Below are positions 63,159 through 64,000 of a stretch of 64,000 nt of DNA, in pieces. This stretch comes from Telmatactis stephensoni. Its lineage: Eukaryota > Cnidaria > Anthozoa > Actiniaria > Isophelliidae. How positions within the stretch are numbered: position 1 is the first letter of the stretch; each line of letters opens with the position of its first letter. The translations under genes were made by a program, and so were the position numbers. The notes under the pieces are model-generated. The model saw nothing but the letters and a program-made list of their open reading frames with translations, was not told the DNA's origin and searched no databases. The DNA is taken from the NCBI GenBank assembly GCA_029948255.1, contig JALIZF010001676.1, positions 186,001-250,000 of the forward strand. Reading direction: 5' to 3'.

Positions 63159-63267
63159 AGACTCGCTAATTTCACTCCATTATTGGTATTGATTTGCTGC
63201 CTGGTTTATTCCAATAATTAATTAATTAATTGATTGATTATTGACTAATCGACTGATTGATTAATAA

Positions 63268-63412
63268 TGGTAATTAAACTGAGTGGAGTGCAATTTGGGC
63301 CGAAATCATATGAGTGATTACAAAACTGCACGACCGCGTAGCGGGAGTTTGATAATCACGAGTATGATTTCTGGCCCAAAATTGTACCACACGAAGTTTA
63401 ATTACCACTTAA
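63268..63412. mobile_element. Palindromic MITE, ~145 bp, in the DUF885 intron
   Basis: ggtaattaaactgagtgg...caatttgggccgaaatcata against tatgatttctggcccaaaattg...aagtttaattacc. The middle holds gaccgcgtagcggg. No coding capacity. Confidence 0.75.
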
Positions 63413-63730
63413 TTATATTATTTTGAAATCTCAACTTTATAAAAGACACTGATAATAAAAGACACTGTTTTGTGATTGGTTGGAAAAAAAGATGCGATTA
63501 ATGAAGCAAAAAGATGCATTTTAGGAATTAATCGCACACTTTTTAACCAATCAGATTGCAGAAATCACCAGTGATTTCAAAATGGATATAATTAATCGAT
63601 TAATTATACTGTAATTAACAATAATAACTAATTGATAATTCGTTCGTTCGTTGGAACAAGATCACAAGTTCAAACAACAATCATCTATGATCTTATACGA
63701 TGATTCACGGTAAATGCAAAAAAGACTCAC

Positions 63731-63797
63731 CAAGTTTATCAGCAGCCTTTTGTCTCAGTTCTCTGATTTTTATTTCTCCAATCTTATACGCACAGGC
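63731..63797 (-). CDS. DUF885-family protein, penultimate exon
   Basis: Flanked by an acceptor (tttctttcag) and a donor (gtgagt) on the minus strand. Encodes ACAYKIGEIKIRELRQKAAD then KL and the first base of the next Gly codon. DUF885 proteins carry a (A)xxYKIG.xKIxELRxKA.xxLG helix just before the FDxxEFHD block, and the phase joins exactly to the exon at 62799-62914. This is an internal part of a gene that starts outside the window. Confidence 0.8.
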
Positions 63798-63897
63798 CTG
63801 AAAGAAAAATTACACATACATGGATTGAAATGAAATTGGAATTCGTTCGTTTGTTTGTTCACGTTCACGTCTATCTAAAAGATTGGATAGGCGCGCA

Positions 63898-64000
63898 CGA
63901 ACGGACGAACGAACGAACGAACGAAAACGAACGAACGAACGAACGAACGAACGAACGAACGAACGAACGAACGAACGAACGAACGAACGAACGAACGAAC
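63898..64000. repeat. (GAAC)n microsatellite running off the window
   Basis: About 25 GAAC/AACG units to the last base. 63841-63865 has a short inverted counterpart (cgttcgtttgtttgttcacgttcacg), so the region could fold. Confidence 0.95.

Larger units (their letters stand above)
62915..63730 (-). other. Intron of the DUF885 gene
   Basis: GT-AG intron (donor cttg|gtgagt, acceptor ctatag|gtgatt, minus strand). It contains an (ATTC)n microsatellite at 63042-63158, (AATT)n-rich DNA at 63215-63235 and a small palindromic element at 63268-63412. Confidence 0.8.

Overview
The window looks like an animal nuclear genome, most likely a cnidarian (anthozoan, coral-like). The support is indirect: AT-rich DNA with long intergenic stretches, intronless class A GPCR genes, a TPR-CHAT gene family, GT-AG splice signals in a DUF885 gene, a LINE with an esterase-type ORF1, a Penelope-type GIY-YIG relic, and dozens of foldback/MITE insertions. 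Species cannot be settled from the sequence alone.

Layout. 0-5.5 kb: one intronless GPCR (213-1139), a (CCAA)n array, and two foldback elements. 5.5-17.1 kb: remains of what I infer to be one minus-strand TPR-CHAT gene. Its TPR half is still open (15228-17111), a linker/CHAT-edge relic lies at 13941-14359 and the last codons lie at 5945-6072. Between the pieces sit a Mutator-like element, a SINE carrying a hAT-like MITE, a complete-looking LINE (ORFs 7848-9518 and 9601-13062), a PIF/Harbinger-like MITE and a Penelope-like relic. 17-28 kb: mostly repeats, including two more elements with 9-bp target duplications. 28.3-38.6 kb: a single 10.3-kb minus-strand reading frame encoding a giant protein. 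From N to C it has about 25 tandem hydrophobic 14-residue repeats, 15 four-TPR modules, an Asp-rich tract, and a CHAT protease domain with an intact His/Cys dyad. A decayed second CHAT C-terminus lies just downstream of it. 38.7-57 kb: gene-poor, with a 2.1-kb non-autonomous element with 9-bp target duplication, nested long palindromes, and a 3.05-kb nearly identical tandem duplication. 57-58.5 kb: a possible orphan terminal exon and a second intronless GPCR. 58.5-64 kb: repeats, then the last two exons of a minus-strand DUF885 gene that continues beyond the window.

Biologically the centre is the TPR-CHAT locus. CHAT is a caspase/separase-like (clan CD) cysteine protease fold usually coupled to TPR sensor repeats. 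The intact gene, its internally homogenised modules and the neighbouring relics look like a tandem family under birth-and-death turnover. The hydrophobic 14-mer array fused to the TPRs is the most unusual thing in the window. The two GPCRs share loss of the TM3/ECL2 cysteines and a very short ECL2, so they probably belong to one expanded receptor family.
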